This document shows, one piece after another, positions 45,449 to 56,556 of a DNA stretch of 64,000 nucleotides. Every line of letters begins with the position of its first letter. Position 1 is the stretch's first letter. The stretch lies in NCBI GenBank assembly GCA_004519485.1, contig CP038110.1, positions 186,001 through 250,000 of the forward strand. Direction: 5' to 3'. The notes beneath the pieces were generated by a model. That model searched no databases, had not been told where the DNA came from, and saw nothing but the letters and a program-made list of their open reading frames with translations. The DNA comes from Nannochloropsis oceanica. Lineage: Eukaryota; Sar; Eustigmatophyceae; Eustigmatales; Monodopsidaceae. The translations under genes and the position numbers were made by a program.

Positions 45449-46297
45449 ATGAGATGGACTCGCCAGCTTGCCACCGCGGCCTTTGCCGCGCACCATCTGC
45501 AGCATCCGTCGTATTCCATCTTTCACAAGAAGCTGGGTCCTCGTCTGTCGGCTGCCTACGACCTGGTGCCGCATACTGCTAGAGGAGTTGTCGATGTAGG
45601 CTGTGATCATGCGTTGCTATGCATTGCCTTGGCCGCGGGTCGTCAACATCCCCATTTGCGCAGCGTCATTGGAGTTGATAAGGCAGCAGAACCTCTCAAT
45701 GTGGCCAACCAAAATCTGCGAGAGCATTTGTATTTGCGCAGCGAGACATACCCACTCACTGCCCATCTTGACCTACGCTTAGGTGAAGGCCTTGAAGCCT
45801 TGTGCGCCGAGGACGACGGGCAGATCGATACCTTGTGCATGGCCGGTATTGGCAGCGGCACAATTGTGAGTGTATTGACTTCGCTGAGCAAGTACGCGAC
45901 GTTGAAGTACCTTGTGTTGCAGCCCTTTGACTCACGGCCGCAGTTTTTAAAAGAAGTGCGGGACTGTGTCCGGATGCAAGACTTTCTTATTCGAGAGGAA
46001 CGGATTGACTTTGTGAATGGCCGGTGGTTTGTGACTATAGCGGCGGATAAAAATGCTGGAGAAGACGATTCAAGACAAAGAAAGCAATCCGCGATTTTGG
46101 GAGAGACTTTGCGGCGGCGTGGACAAGAAGATCCTCAAACACTTCAAGTTTACGGCGACTACCTTGCTCACCACCTTGCTTGGTTTACAGCCATCAGCCG
46201 GGCACAAGGTGGCCATGTCGACATTACTTTGTCTGGCAATCATGTAGCCACGTTTCTGGTGGCCATTGAGCAAGAAATGGCGGCATTGGGAGTTTAA
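45449..46297 (+). CDS. TrmK-like tRNA (adenine-N1) methyltransferase
   Basis: A single exon of 282 residues. After a short basic presequence-like start (MRWTRQLATAAFAAHHLQHP) the chain follows bacterial TrmK (COG2384), which makes m1A22 in tRNA. Motif I is VVDVGCDHALLCIALA (48-63), then GVDKAAEPL, LRLGEGLEAL (109-118), TLCMAGIGSGTIVSVL in place of AGMGG, and LQPFDSRPQFLKEVRD, RWFVTIAADK. A C-terminal helical part, as in TrmK, follows. The family is known mostly from bacteria, so this may act on organellar tRNA. The start is the first ATG. It is divergent from the TPR-like gene (270 bp). Confidence 0.82.
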   Translation: MRWTRQLATAAFAAHHLQHPSYSIFHKKLGPRLSAAYDLVPHTARGVVDVGCDHALLCIALAAGRQHPHLRSVIGVDKAAEPLNVANQNLREHLYLRSETYPLTAHLDLRLGEGLEALCAEDDGQIDTLCMAGIGSGTIVSVLTSLSKYATLKYLVLQPFDSRPQFLKEVRDCVRMQDFLIREERIDFVNGRWFVTIAADKNAGEDDSRQRKQSAILGETLRRRGQEDPQTLQVYGDYLAHHLAWFTAISRAQGGHVDITLSGNHVATFLVAIEQEMAALGV

Positions 46298-46487
46298 TCA
46301 AATTTAAGGTCAAAATAAACATAGTCAGCTTGTACATTGGAATCAATTCAGATGAGATCTTGTTTTCGGTTCTGTATGGTGAAAATGACACGCATCTGGC
46401 TTCCTCCGGTTCCTTGTTTCCTTCCAAGCACACGTCCACTTGCTTGGTCTCTTACTCCCTCATAATACGCCATTTCCGGTCAAGGTT

Positions 46488-47189
46488 TCATGACCGTGCT
46501 CTTCTTCCTCTTTTTGTCGTCCTGGATAAAGTGGGTAATTTGGGCGGCGAGGGGCCATCGGCAGTCCCAAAACGTGTCCCACTACAGTTTTGCTTCCGCG
46601 AATCAACCTGCTTGCCACAGGCACTATCGTAATTGTAAGACCCAGGGCCAACGTCGGTATGATGACGTCTGCAGTCACTGCGGGTGCTACAGATACTGCT
46701 GCTGCTGTTGCTGCTGGGAAGGCTGCGGCTCCTGGCGAACATGGTGGAGGGGGGATTGATCTTGGTGGACAAGGCTTGCGGGCCCATGGCTTCCTTGAGC
46801 TGGTATTGCCCGGGTCCAGGCTCCAACTTGGTATTGCCACGTGGAAAATGGCCCTTGGGGAAAGAAAATCGTGGCGCATTCCTCTCCTTGGGATTAACCA
46901 TCAAGAACCCGACGTGTTGTTGAATGCAAACGTAATCGCCCGGGCCGGGCGTAGCGGCCGCGGACTGCATGGACGAAGTGCTGTCGCTTCCAAAGGTGGT
47001 GCGACTCCGTAATGAAAAGCCAGTGTTGGAGCGGATCCTTGAGTCGGCTACGTGTCCGATAAGTGTGGATTTGAGGCGGTATGTGCCCGGACCTGGAGTG
47101 TCTTCATTACCCCCACCGAGGCATGGCCTCGGGCAGCACCCAAAGCCATACGACTGGACGGCAGGTGACACGGCCTCATACGATCGCAT
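46488..47189 (-). CDS. SHIPPO/sperm-tail PG-rich repeat protein
   Basis: 233 residues if it starts at the first in-frame ATG (47189). The frame is open for a further 200 nt upstream without an ATG (FALFSTAKTESIKFKAKDQ), so a 5' exon is probably missing from this model. Four PG-rich repeats are seen: DTPGPGTYRL, ATPGPGDYVC, LEPGPGQYQL and DVGPGSYNYD. Family members (ODF3/CIMAP) bind microtubules and line axonemes. Eustigmatophytes such as Nannochloropsis are not known to make flagella in culture, so a microtubule or spindle role is possible. Moderate confidence in the family, low in the function. Confidence 0.72.
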   Translation of the reverse strand: MRSYEAVSPAVQSYGFGCCPRPCLGGGNEDTPGPGTYRLKSTLIGHVADSRIRSNTGFSLRSRTTFGSDSTSSMQSAAATPGPGDYVCIQQHVGFLMVNPKERNAPRFSFPKGHFPRGNTKLEPGPGQYQLKEAMGPQALSTKINPPSTMFARSRSLPSSNSSSSICSTRSDCRRHHTDVGPGSYNYDSACGKQVDSRKQNCSGTRFGTADGPSPPKLPTLSRTTKRGRRARS

Positions 47190-47916
47190 GACCTGGTCTT
47201 TCGCTTTGAATTTGATTGATTCCGTCTTGGCGGTGGAGAAGAGAGCAAAGGGGGGGGGGGGGCATTTTTTGGTGGTCGGGGTTAGCGAGAAAGAAGGGTT
47301 TTGAGACGCGAGAGCACCAGTAGGCGGACCAATCAAAATGTGCCGATGGATGACAGCAAAAGAATGTCTTGTTGAGCTAGATCCAGCGCCAAATTTGATC
47401 GGAAATCTAATCTAATGTGCCTCGGGAGGAGTAGGGGGTAAAATTTAGTGGCGAGTTATTACAAAAAGCTTTTCGAGGAGAAGCATTTACAGGTCAAGTG
47501 TAATGCTTGTATTAAGAGAGGAACAAAGCTTCAAAGTCCACAAAATCTGTATGCTACCGCTAGCATTTTAAGGATTCGGGAAACGAAGGGTTGGAGAAGG
47601 AGGAATGGATCACAGTCAGTGACAAGGTCGTTGTGGTGGCAAGCATGAAACGGACTTAAAAGGCCTTCCCGCCCTTTCCTCCATCCCTGTCCAAGCATCA
47701 AAGCAGACCGTGCGATTTCGGGTCAGTTATGTCTGGATTATGCCACGGCGGCGATGCTTTAAGTGTAGCAATTTACCTCTAATTAAGTATGCCTCGCTCG
47801 ATGACACCTCCGAAGAAGCATAGCAGCATCACCTTTCTATCCGTATTATTCTTCACACACCACAAACGAATACGACAGGCGTTCCACCACAGGTCCAAAG
47901 TCAAGCCACGAAAGGA
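47190..47916. promoter_or_regulatory. Divergent spacer
   Basis: 727 bp between the PG-rich protein and the coiled-coil protein. The first 200 bp may be part of the PG-rich gene. A G13 run lies at about 47251. Otherwise nothing seen. Confidence 0.35.
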
Positions 47917-49815
47917 ATGCGGGCCTTAGTCCAGGCGTTGGTGGCGGGCCCGGTAGCATTGATTCTACTGCTTGCCCTCATCTGTGCCCACCAGCCCTAC
48001 ACGGCCCAGGCATTCACAGGCGGCACTGGCGGCTTCAGCCTGAGCGAGTTGCCCGAGGAATTATTTGACGAGGACGGCACAAGCACCACGAGCAGCACCA
48101 CCGACTTTTCAGACTTGTCCATGCGCAGCCACAAGTTATCCGCTCGGGCCAGTGGCAGCCGTGGAAGCGGCCAGGCGAGCCATGCTTCGTGGGAGACCTT
48201 GCGCACACAGGGTCACAAAGCCTTGGTTCCCTCCCTCGTCACGGCGGCCACGGTGGCCGTGGGCGCCACGGGGCGCGTGTTGCAGAAGCGGTATGGTTCG
48301 ACGATGACCCGCATGTGGCAAGAGCACCAGGAAGCCCGGCGTTTACGCCTGGAGAAGCGGCTGTTGGAGCGCGAGATCAAGGAGGAGCAACGCCGGTACC
48401 AGCAAGAGATGCGACGCATGACCGAGGAGCAGGAGCGGGATGAAAGCGAAGCGACCGCGGTCGCCAAGGCAGAGTTCGAGGCCGAGGAAGAGTTGCGGCG
48501 TATGCGGCTGCGGGTAACTGGGTCCATGACCGCGGAGAAAGATGAGCTCGCGCAACAGCAGCAGCAACAGCAGCAACAAGATCAACTGTCACAGCGCTAC
48601 CGCCCCGATTTGAAAAAGACATACAATAATCAAAAAGCGCGGCAAGGTCGTTTGGCAGATGATTTGCAAGAGACTGTTGCTGAGTTAGAAGCAAAGGTAC
48701 AGGCCCTGCAAGGAGAGGTGGAGAGTAAGACAGACATGGCTTCCCGTGCCCAATCCTCCCGCGTCGAAGAGCTCAACAACGCCCGCGTCGTCATCGATCA
48801 ACTGCGGAAAGAAGTAGAGGAAGCGCGAGGAGCGAAAGAGCACATGCAAGGGGAGCTCCGGCAGTACCAAGTGAGGCTGCAGGCCCTTAAAGATCAAGAA
48901 AAAAATGGCAGTGGTAGCTTGTCGGAGGACGACACCCAACGCTTGCGTGCCGATATAGAAGCACAACTTCGTCAAGAGTATGCCCACAGCCGCGCACAGG
49001 AACGAAATGCATGGGCCAAGGAGGTGCGTCATCAGACAGTGGCTGATATTTCGGCCCAGAGCAAGGCGGAACGCAGTAAGTATGAGGCGGACCTGGTGGA
49101 TCTGTATCGACGACGTCTCAAGGAAGAGGTGGCCAAGCGGGATGTAGTGATGGCGGAGAGGCTGCATGCCCAAGACATTGAGTACAGAAGGCAGTGTGAG
49201 GAGCTCAGGATGAAGGTGCAGGGCCTGTTGCGGGATCGTGACCAGCACATGAAGGAGAAGGTGGCCTTGCACGCACGCGAGTGGCGGGAACGTGTGGGTT
49301 CCCCGGGCGCCAACATGAACAAGGATGTGAAGCAGCAGCAACAGCAGCAACAGCAGCAAAATCCTGCACCACAACCTCATGTTCGCTCTTCCTCCGGAGG
49401 AGGTGGTGATGGTGGACTCTTTCGACGAAAGGGTGCGGCGTCCTCGTCCTCGTTCTCCAAGGTTGTCCGAGGGGGAGGGGGAGGAGTGCGGGGCTCAGCC
49501 TCCGATGTTCCCAGTCACCTTCATTACAGTGAGATCGGGGACGAGGAAGGAGTGGGAGCCGTGCTGATGGACGCGGAGGAGGCAGAATCCAGAGCTGTCA
49601 CACTGGCAGTAGGCACCTCAGAGGAGGAGGGAAAGGTGAGAAGGAATGAGGAGGTGGAGGAACGACGACGACGTCGGTTGAAGATGCTGCAGAGACAACG
49701 GGGTGACCGGTCAGCAGCTGAAACTGGGGTGGATGCTCGAAGGGATGACGGCAGTGTGAGCGAAAGCAGTAGAAGATACTCCTCGTTGACGAGGAGCAGA
49801 AGAGAGCGGGTGTGA
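47917..49815 (+). CDS. Plastid-targeted coiled-coil protein, function unknown
   Basis: A single exon of 632 residues. The start is a signal (VAGPVALILLLALICAHQ) followed by TAQAFTGG, the plastid motif. Residues about 130-470 are almost unbroken coiled coil (RRLRLEKRLLEREIKEEQRR; LQETVAELEAKVQALQGEVE), interrupted by a Gln run at about 210. A second Gln run and Gly/Ser-rich and basic segments make up the C-terminus. A weak hydrophobic stretch at about 104-117 (VPSLVTAATVAVGATG) could be a membrane contact. A structural or scaffold role is likely; no catalytic motif was seen. Confidence 0.82.
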   Translation: MRALVQALVAGPVALILLLALICAHQPYTAQAFTGGTGGFSLSELPEELFDEDGTSTTSSTTDFSDLSMRSHKLSARASGSRGSGQASHASWETLRTQGHKALVPSLVTAATVAVGATGRVLQKRYGSTMTRMWQEHQEARRLRLEKRLLEREIKEEQRRYQQEMRRMTEEQERDESEATAVAKAEFEAEEELRRMRLRVTGSMTAEKDELAQQQQQQQQQDQLSQRYRPDLKKTYNNQKARQGRLADDLQETVAELEAKVQALQGEVESKTDMASRAQSSRVEELNNARVVIDQLRKEVEEARGAKEHMQGELRQYQVRLQALKDQEKNGSGSLSEDDTQRLRADIEAQLRQEYAHSRAQERNAWAKEVRHQTVADISAQSKAERSKYEADLVDLYRRRLKEEVAKRDVVMAERLHAQDIEYRRQCEELRMKVQGLLRDRDQHMKEKVALHAREWRERVGSPGANMNKDVKQQQQQQQQQNPAPQPHVRSSSGGGGDGGLFRRKGAASSSSFSKVVRGGGGGVRGSASDVPSHLHYSEIGDEEGVGAVLMDAEEAESRAVTLAVGTSEEEGKVRRNEEVEERRRRRLKMLQRQRGDRSAAETGVDARRDDGSVSESSRRYSSLTRSRRERV

Positions 49816-50298
49816 GTTCTAGCGTGATGAGTGCGAGACTGAAATGAAAATGTGTTGTACTGTGCTCTTTTATTTTTTTCCCTTTCGGTGTAAGTTCGAT
49901 TAAATGAAAGCTAGCAGCAGCAGAAGCAGCAGTAGCTGCAGCAGCAGCAACAAGAGGTAAAAGGGAACGGACCAAGAAAGTGAGGAGGGAGAGAACAAGT
50001 ATAGTGTGAAAGGGTTTGTAAAATGTTTACGGAGAAGGAAGGTGGAAGGAGTGCCACTGCTCTAGGGGAGGAGGAGGAAAAGAAGGGGATGGATCTCATA
50101 AGAAGGCTTCAGATTGGAGTGAAAATTTGAATCAATGTTTGTGTACTTAACGTGCATGGGCCTCTGTTGCCTTGCCGCCTAGCAAACACTCCGAGTTTTG
50201 ATAAATATCTGCTCATGTTACTTTCTTTTCATTTCGGTTCCCTCCGGGCACTTGTTGCATGGAACTTACAACTCATTCCGATGTATAAGTGGAGCACA
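49816..50298. other. Tail-to-tail spacer
   Basis: 483 bp with CAG/AGC patches at about 49914-49952, then AT-rich. It holds the 3' ends of the coiled-coil gene and Asterix. No gene seen. Confidence 0.45.
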
Positions 50299-50718
50299 TT
50301 ATAATGAGACTAAATTTTGGGTGTACACTGTGTAAACGGAAAATGTCAGCACCATGCCGGCTCCCATAAGGGTGCGGCTGTCGAGGGAGGAACGCCGGAC
50401 GTTAACGGACGCGGAGGCGAGGGCGAAGACTGAGAGCCAGACACAAATTCGGATTTTAGTGACAACGGCTACACTTGCAAATAGGAGGGACATGAGACCC
50501 ATGTAGTCGTAGACGTAGGGTTCTTCGACGCCGTCGCGGGCACTAAGAAGGTGAAAAGGAACGATCTGTGAGCGGTGGGGAATATGAGCAGAACGCGGAA
50601 AAGAATTGCCCCGGCTGCATATTTACCGTAGAGATAGGTAGGGAAAGACTTGTTTGGACCGCCGTGGGTCGGCATTCTGGGGCTGTGGAGCCGCGTGGAA
50701 CGAGACGTGCTGCTGCAT
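50299..50718 (-). CDS. WDR83OS: Asterix (WDR83OS/PAT10), PAT complex subunit
   Basis: Two exons, 50718-50627 and 50542-50299, join in phase 2 across an 84-bp intron and give 111 residues (human is 106). The N-terminus has NADPRRSKQVFPYLS, matching DPRRPNKVLRYKPP of animal Asterix. The C-terminal exon has VYDYMGLMSLLFASVAVVTK, then IRICVWLSVFALASASVNVR, then RSSLDSRTLMGAGMVLTFSV, the same pattern of hydrophobic segments and the conserved N/SxRSS turn. Asterix pairs with CCDC47 in the PAT chaperone for multi-pass membrane proteins at the ER. It is divergent from RPS6. Confidence 0.88.
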
Positions 50719-51427
50719 TTTGTCTCCACGACCCGACCTTCGCCTCTATAGCGTTTTTGCGTACCTGGAGAACCTTTCTCCTTGTCCTGGTCGTGGTGGC
50801 TAAATGTGTAATATTTTCTGCTGTAGATATACATATGTTGGTGTGGTGCATGTGAGTGTGGGTACAAACTTAAATGTTGCCTGCTTAAACGCACCTGAAG
50901 TATTGAGGCAACGGGAACAGGTCGGAGAGATGGCACGACGTCGCTAGCACAGGCCTGTGTTCTCTCTCGTGCTCCACCCTTCGCTTCCACACAAGCATCA
51001 GAGAAGAACTTGTCACAATGTCTTTGTCCCCACCTTCCTCATGCCCGTAGGGCTCAAATTAATTCTGTGCGTCCATCCTCACCCATCCCCTTCAATGTAG
51101 GCCCCAGAGGTGCAGGGACCTGATCAGGCTGTCGGTTGTGGACGGCTGTGAGAAGCCTCGCCCCCCCCACTTCCGCCCTCACTTGTTTTCGTCCAAGAGG
51201 AAAGAGGGAACGGCGTTGGCCTTGATCATGGACATCCAGGAGGACTGTGCATCAGACCTAGGCGAATGCCGTCCATGGGCGCATTTAAATTTCTGCGTCG
51301 TTGGATGGAGAGAGACTATGGAGGAGCACTCCGTCATCAGCACCCAGCCACCATCCTTACGCTAACGCCATGCCCTGTCCCCCGTACACATCAAACAGGA
51401 GGCCGTCTCATTTCGGACAACGCCGTT
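50719..51427. promoter_or_regulatory. Divergent promoter of Asterix and RPS6
   Basis: 709 bp. The RPS6 side probably contains its 5' UTR. Frames in it have no homology, and no TATA or repeat stands out. Confidence 0.35.
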
Positions 51428-52635
51428 ATGAAGGTAAGCATGCGTCTTGTGTGCGTCTGCAATATCTCCTCCATTTCTTCCCTCTCATGGGTAGAGGTAT
51501 GACCACTCACTCACTTGCTGCCCTCCCTCCCTATCCTTTCCTCGTCCACAGCTCAATATTGCCAACCCTTCAACGGGCCAGCAACACGTGGTAGAGATTG
51601 ACGATGAGAAGCGTCTGCGCGCGTTCTATGACCGACGCATCTCCCAAGAGGTGGATGGCGTGCACATCGGAGACGAGTTTAAGGGCTACATCTTCCGAAT
51701 TTCCGGTGGCAACGACAAGCAAGGTTTTCCCATGAAGCAGGGCGTGCTTACGGATCAGCGTGTCCGCCTCCTCCTCCGTAAGGGTCTCTCCTGCTATCGC
51801 GCGCGCCGAAAGGGCGAGCGTAAGCGCAAGTCCGTGCGTGGTGCCATCGTGGGGCCCGACCTTTCGGTCCTGAACCTAGTAGTGGTGAAGCGAGGGGAGG
51901 AGCACGTGGCCGGCTTGACCGACAGCCAGGTGCCGCGTCGTCTGGGCCCAAAGCGCGCTAATAAGATACGCAAGCTCTTCAACTTGTCTAAGGAGGATGA
52001 TGTGACCAAGTTCGCAATCTCCCGCACATTCGAGAACAAGAAGGGCAAGACCGTTACTAAGCGGCCCAGCATCCAGCGACTTGTCACGCCCCTCACCCTG
52101 CAGGTTCGCGACTGGGATGGAGAAAGAGAAGAACAAGGAGGAGGAAGAGAGGGAGGAGGGTTGAAAAGATGATAAAACACCATGTCACAGACCTGTTCTG
52201 AAAACCTGGGGGGCGGAGGGGGGACTCAAGGAAGGAGGGACGTGGAAGGAAGAGGGGTTGAATAAATCTCTCTTCTTTCAACCCTCCTTTGCCTCCTTCG
52301 TCTGCTTCCCGCTACGTGTGTGACACAACATGCACCACTATCTGATCAACACTGTGCATCCGCATTCAACACATATGCATCGCGCTCTGATCGAATGAAT
52401 GATCCCTGCTGTTACTCACTCGTTTTCCCTTTTTCCGCCCTTCGCCCCACTCAAACACTGACAGCGCAAGCGACAGCGTTTGGCAGCTAAGAAGGCAGCG
52501 ACTGCCAAGGCTAAGACAGAGGCAGCTGAATACCATCGTATCTTCCAGCAGCGCCTCAACGAGCGTAAGGAGTCTCGTCGTTCTGCCGTTTCCAAGCGTC
52601 GGTCCTCTAGACGTGCCTCGGCCAAGGCCGAGTAA
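51428..52635 (+). CDS. RPS6: 40S ribosomal protein S6 (eS6)
   Basis: Three exons (51428-51433, 51552-52103, 52465-52635), all phase 0, 242 residues. Exon 1 encodes only Met-Lys. The rest reads [60 protein letters not shown] and LPL-like ribosomal-core motifs such as [16 protein letters not shown]. The C-terminal helix ends [20 protein letters not shown], whose RRSS and RRAS sites fit S6 kinase phosphorylation. Introns are 118 and 361 bp. An intron directly after the second codon is a common place in ribosomal-protein genes. Confidence 0.97.
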
Positions 52636-53098
52636 GACTCAGACTTGACTTGCGATGTGGTGCTGACTTGAAAGAAAGAAGGATAGACTTTTGGGTAGGG
52701 TGTTACGCGTCATCGATCACGGGGTTTTGATTTTGGTCGGGAATAGAACTGGGACACGCGCTTGATCAGAAATAGAGAAGAGACGCTGGGCATCAACATT
52801 GCAGGACATCAACAGCAAGAGAAGAGTGAGGTGGGAGGGCCAATCGGGAACGAAGAGGCGCTGGTTGTTAGTGATGGCTTTTTCGTTTTCTCAAGGTCGG
52901 AAGGAACATGATGGGGTGCGAGAGTGGCTTGGCGTGCTCAACTGGAGCCCTGGGGGTACTAAAGGCTATACGAGACGACAAAATCCAGACTAGTACACCA
53001 TTTACAACAGCGGCAGCTGCAGTAGCAACAACAACAACGACGACAACAACAAGCAGAACAACAAAAAGAAGAAGATGAAGAACAAGAACAAGAACAAG

Positions 53099-53131
<33 letters not shown>

Positions 53132-54159
53132 ACAATGAAGTTGGCATCACAATGGTGTGGCTTGAAGCTTCGCTTCTTCCCCCTCTTTTCTTCTTCTCTT
53201 TGAGGACATCTATAACTTCGTGTTGATAAGTGCAAGCCTCCTCCTCAATCCAGAGTTATCGTGTGCCTTTTTAACACAAGAAGGAGAGCCTTGAATTTTC
53301 CTATACATATTTGACGTAAAGCGTCTGCGGTATCCCCGTTAGTACTTGACCTCTTGAACGGCTCTGACCAGGATTTCTCCTTCTTACCGCGCAGGATATT
53401 CTTCTTGCCCCGATCCTTTTCATGTCTTTTTCCTTCGTCTATTTTCATATCTGTTAGTATCTTTCATGTCCATCGCCTTGAAATTCATACACTCTGTGTC
53501 ATTTATATATTCCCTTGTAAATTTGATGATCAATGTCGCCGTCGTCCGCGCCCCTGGTACCTCCTACTGTCTGTTGTTCCATCCTCTTATCGCACCGCAT
53601 GCCGTGACCTTCTCCCGAATCTCGGCCCAAAGCTGCTTGCATCGACGGGAAAGGCGAAGGCGGTATTCCAGCACTTTATTTTGCACTTTGAAGACTCAAT
53701 ATTTGCTTGGTTTAAAAGATGCAACCCTTCAGGCTCTTTCACCTGCTTTTCAATTACTGAAAGGGCTGCCACTGTTAGCTCCCTTGATGTCATTTTGATT
53801 GGGATCGAGGAATAAGAGGATCATCATGATCTATGAATTTACTAGATGAAGCTACCCGGCGCTGGCGATGTGACGAGCGATGTGAAGCAGCGAACAGATC
53901 AAGTCAGCCGCGTCCCTCGTTGCTTCTTCGTGACTTGAAACCTGTGAAGGCATGTTCCTACTTGCCAAATTTTGGCCGTAGACATTGATCGACAGGCACG
54001 TTGCCAATTTTGCCAGGTCTTTTATCATGTCTCTGACATTGTCCAACCCCTTTGCCTCTATTGACAGCAACGAGCCGCACCGAGTACTTCTTGCTTCCTC
54101 GTCAGCCTCGAGCAAGTTGCGCCTCTTCTATTCGAATCGACAAGCCGGCACGCGTGAAA
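52636..54159. other. Long spacer with AAC repeat and weak coding-like pieces
   Basis: 1.5 kb. It holds the AAC repeat at 53024-53133. On the minus strand, 54115-53852 reads LLSIEAKGLDNVRDMIKDLA and then HEEATRDAADLICSLLHIAR, and 53793-53587 reads MTSRELTVAALSVIEKQVKE. They look coding but are short, unlinked and of unknown family; they may be a lineage-specific or decayed gene. I would not call a gene here. Confidence 0.3.
53024..53133 (+). repeat. Interrupted AAC/GAA trinucleotide repeat
   Basis: Runs of CAA and GAA triplets with interruptions (AACAACAACAACGACGAC, AACAAGAACAAGAACAAG, CAACAACAACAACAACATC). Non-coding by position. Confidence 0.85.
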
Positions 54160-55515
54160 ATGAGCCCATGGAAAGACATGGCTGTAGACGTTTGGGCGCA
54201 CATTTATGGTTTTGTGGAGTGCCTGGGTGCCATATGCTGGGCATTTGTTCTCCTGAATGTCGAGTACTTTGATCTCTTGTTTCCAAAGCGGAAGAGCTTC
54301 CGGGGCGAGACCGTCCTCATCACAGGTATGAAGTCGAATGCTGTCTCTGCCATTGCCTGGATTGGGGGGGAGGGGTGTCAAGCTTATGGGCAATGTCTCT
54401 AAATATTGTGTCTGATTCCTCTCTCTCTACCTTTTCTGATCTCACACACAGGTGGTGCAAGTGGGATAGGGCGCCTCATGGCCTTGAAGGTAAGTGACGT
54501 GCGTGCTTGTTTGCGGTGGGTTATCTTAGGCAATGCACGGGGTATCTTTGTTCCTCGGATCATGCATTTCTTCTCGAGCGTATCTGTGTCCACCCCCTTT
54601 CCCTTCGGACAGAGTAGAACGAGGTGTTCGGGGCGTACTTTTCTGGTTCTCTCTCCCTCCCATTCTCTCCCTGCCTCACATGACGCTCACGAATTACCCC
54701 CGACGTAAAATTCTCTTCTCTCTCATCCTTCTCACACCCAATAAATATAGTTTGCCGCCTATGAGAACACCACCGTCATTATCTGGGATCTAAACGAGAC
54801 GAGCATGCAAGCGGTGGCCAAGGAAATCGAAGCCCAGGGGGCCCAGGCCCTGACGTACAAGGTAGACGTGACCAAACGCGAGCGTGTCTACGAGGTAGCG
54901 AAGCAGATGAGGGCTGAAATTGGGAAGGATGTGACAGTGCTGGTCAACAACGCGGGGATTGTGGCCGGCAAGCCTTTCCTGGAGGGAGACGATGCTTACT
55001 CATTGAAGACAATGGAGGTGAACGTGATTGCGCATTTTTGGACGGTCAAGGCCTTCTTGCCCGCAATGGTGCAGATGAATCACGGACACATTATCACGAT
55101 TGCCAGCACGGCGGGTTTAGTGGGGGTGGACGGCCTGGCGGACTACTGCACGAGCAAGTCGGCGGCCATTGCCTTCCATGAGGGGATCCGCACTGAGATC
55201 CGTCGGTTGAAATGCCCGGGAGTGAGGATGACGTTGGTCAACCCCTACTTTATCGACACAGGCATGTTCACCGGTGCTAAGACCAAGGCCCCTATTTTGC
55301 TCCCTATCTTACAACCCGACTATGTCGTCAATTCGATTTTGAACGCGGCGGAGAAGAATCGGAATCTGCTGGTGATGCCTCGATATGCCTACATCTTGAC
55401 CATGACGAATGGTGTGCCGGCCTTGGTTCGCGATTTCATCTACGACTTTATGGGCGTCGGTGAAAACATGACGGACTTTAAGCAGACACGGACTAAGACC
55501 TTGAAGGAACAGTAG
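54160..55515 (+). CDS. Short-chain dehydrogenase, SDR16C/retinol dehydrogenase-like
   Basis: Three exons (54160-54325, 54452-54489, 54751-55515; phases 1 and 0) give 322 residues. An N-terminal membrane anchor (VECLGAICWAFVLLNVEYF) precedes the Rossmann fold: TVLITGGASGIGRLMAL (cofactor loop TGxxxGIG), DVTK, VLVNNAGIVAGKP (NNAG), ITIASTAG (catalytic Ser) and YCTSKSAAIAFHE (catalytic Tyr and Lys). The order and the C-terminal PYFIDTGMFTGAKTK match SDR16C (RDH10, DHRS3), membrane enzymes that oxidise or reduce retinoids or other lipids at the ER or lipid droplet. The real substrate here is unknown. Exon 2 is only 38 nt. Confidence 0.92.
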
Positions 55516-56556
55516 GAAGGAAGGGAGGGGAGGGGGAGGAGGATTCTAGACGTGCACAGAACAGAAAACGCAAGCAGCATAAGCATTAATGGGGAAGAAG
55601 AGAGAGAGAAAGTACCATGGAAATTCTCGACTCACGTCACAAAGACTATAGGACCAATAACTTGCCGGGTCGCAGCGGTAGTACACTGTCATGAGTGCAC
55701 AGTCTGATTGATTGTAAATACATATTTGGCTGAATAATCAGCAAGAAAAAAAAAAAAAAAAAGGAAAACATGAGCGAGGTAGAAACAAGTACATTGAGAA
55801 GTGGAAAGCGAAAGTGAGAGGAAAGGAGTGAAATGACACGTTTTGACGATTGATGGGTTCGTTTAAACGAATGATCCGGGTAGCAGCAGCAGCAGCAACA
55901 ACAGGAGCAGCGGCGGCGCCTGTACAACCAGCACTCGGTTGAAATGTAACAGACTGCTTATGTTCAGACACACGCACATCTCTCCAACTAAAATCTAGAA
56001 GGAAGGCATCCAAGGTCAGAGTGACAAGGGAAACAGGAATGGCTGACGCCGCGAACGGAAAGATCTGTACGAAATGGGGGAGAACGGAAGGGGAGGACAG
56101 AGGGCACAGAGGAATGCATCAGGCAAGCTTCCTTCCTACACGAACAAAAGCTTAGGCAAGAAGTCAAGAAATAGTGACATTTTGAACCCCCACAATCCGA
56201 TAGGGCACATTTTAAAAAGGGTAAGCATTGGCGATGATGTTTTCCGTTATTTTTGCGTGCTGGTGGCGGCTGCAGTCTGCCGAAAGGGAGAAGTGGGACA
56301 CAGGTGGCTGCCAGACATGGAACGGAAACTCATGCTTGAAACAAAGTCGCCTCTCCGTGTATTTCGAGGGCTATAAACAAAAATATAACGGTCGCGAGCT
56401 CAAAAGATAAGACCAGGAAATATTAGTTAACTTTTCCAAGTTGCCTGGACTAAGCTCTACTCTCCTTCCCACGATTAGAACGGCATAACTTTTTTCCCCC
56501 TCTTCCGGTCTCAAGCCTGCTGGAAAATCCCTTCCGATCATCCGGCCACGCTGAAT
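55516..56556. other. Tail-to-tail spacer with A18 run
   Basis: 1.04 kb between the SDR and RPLP2 stops. It has a run of about 18 A at 55744-55762 and a GCA patch at about 55881-55897. Frames up to 100 codons exist, but none has a domain. Probably two 3' UTRs and spacer. Confidence 0.4.

Noticed and set aside
53587-54115. Minus-strand coding-like pieces
   Set aside because: Short, unlinked and without a family; kept only as a note in the spacer entry.
56074-56376. 100-codon plus-strand frame downstream of the SDR gene
   Set aside because: No domain, no signal and it lies in the likely 3' UTR/spacer.
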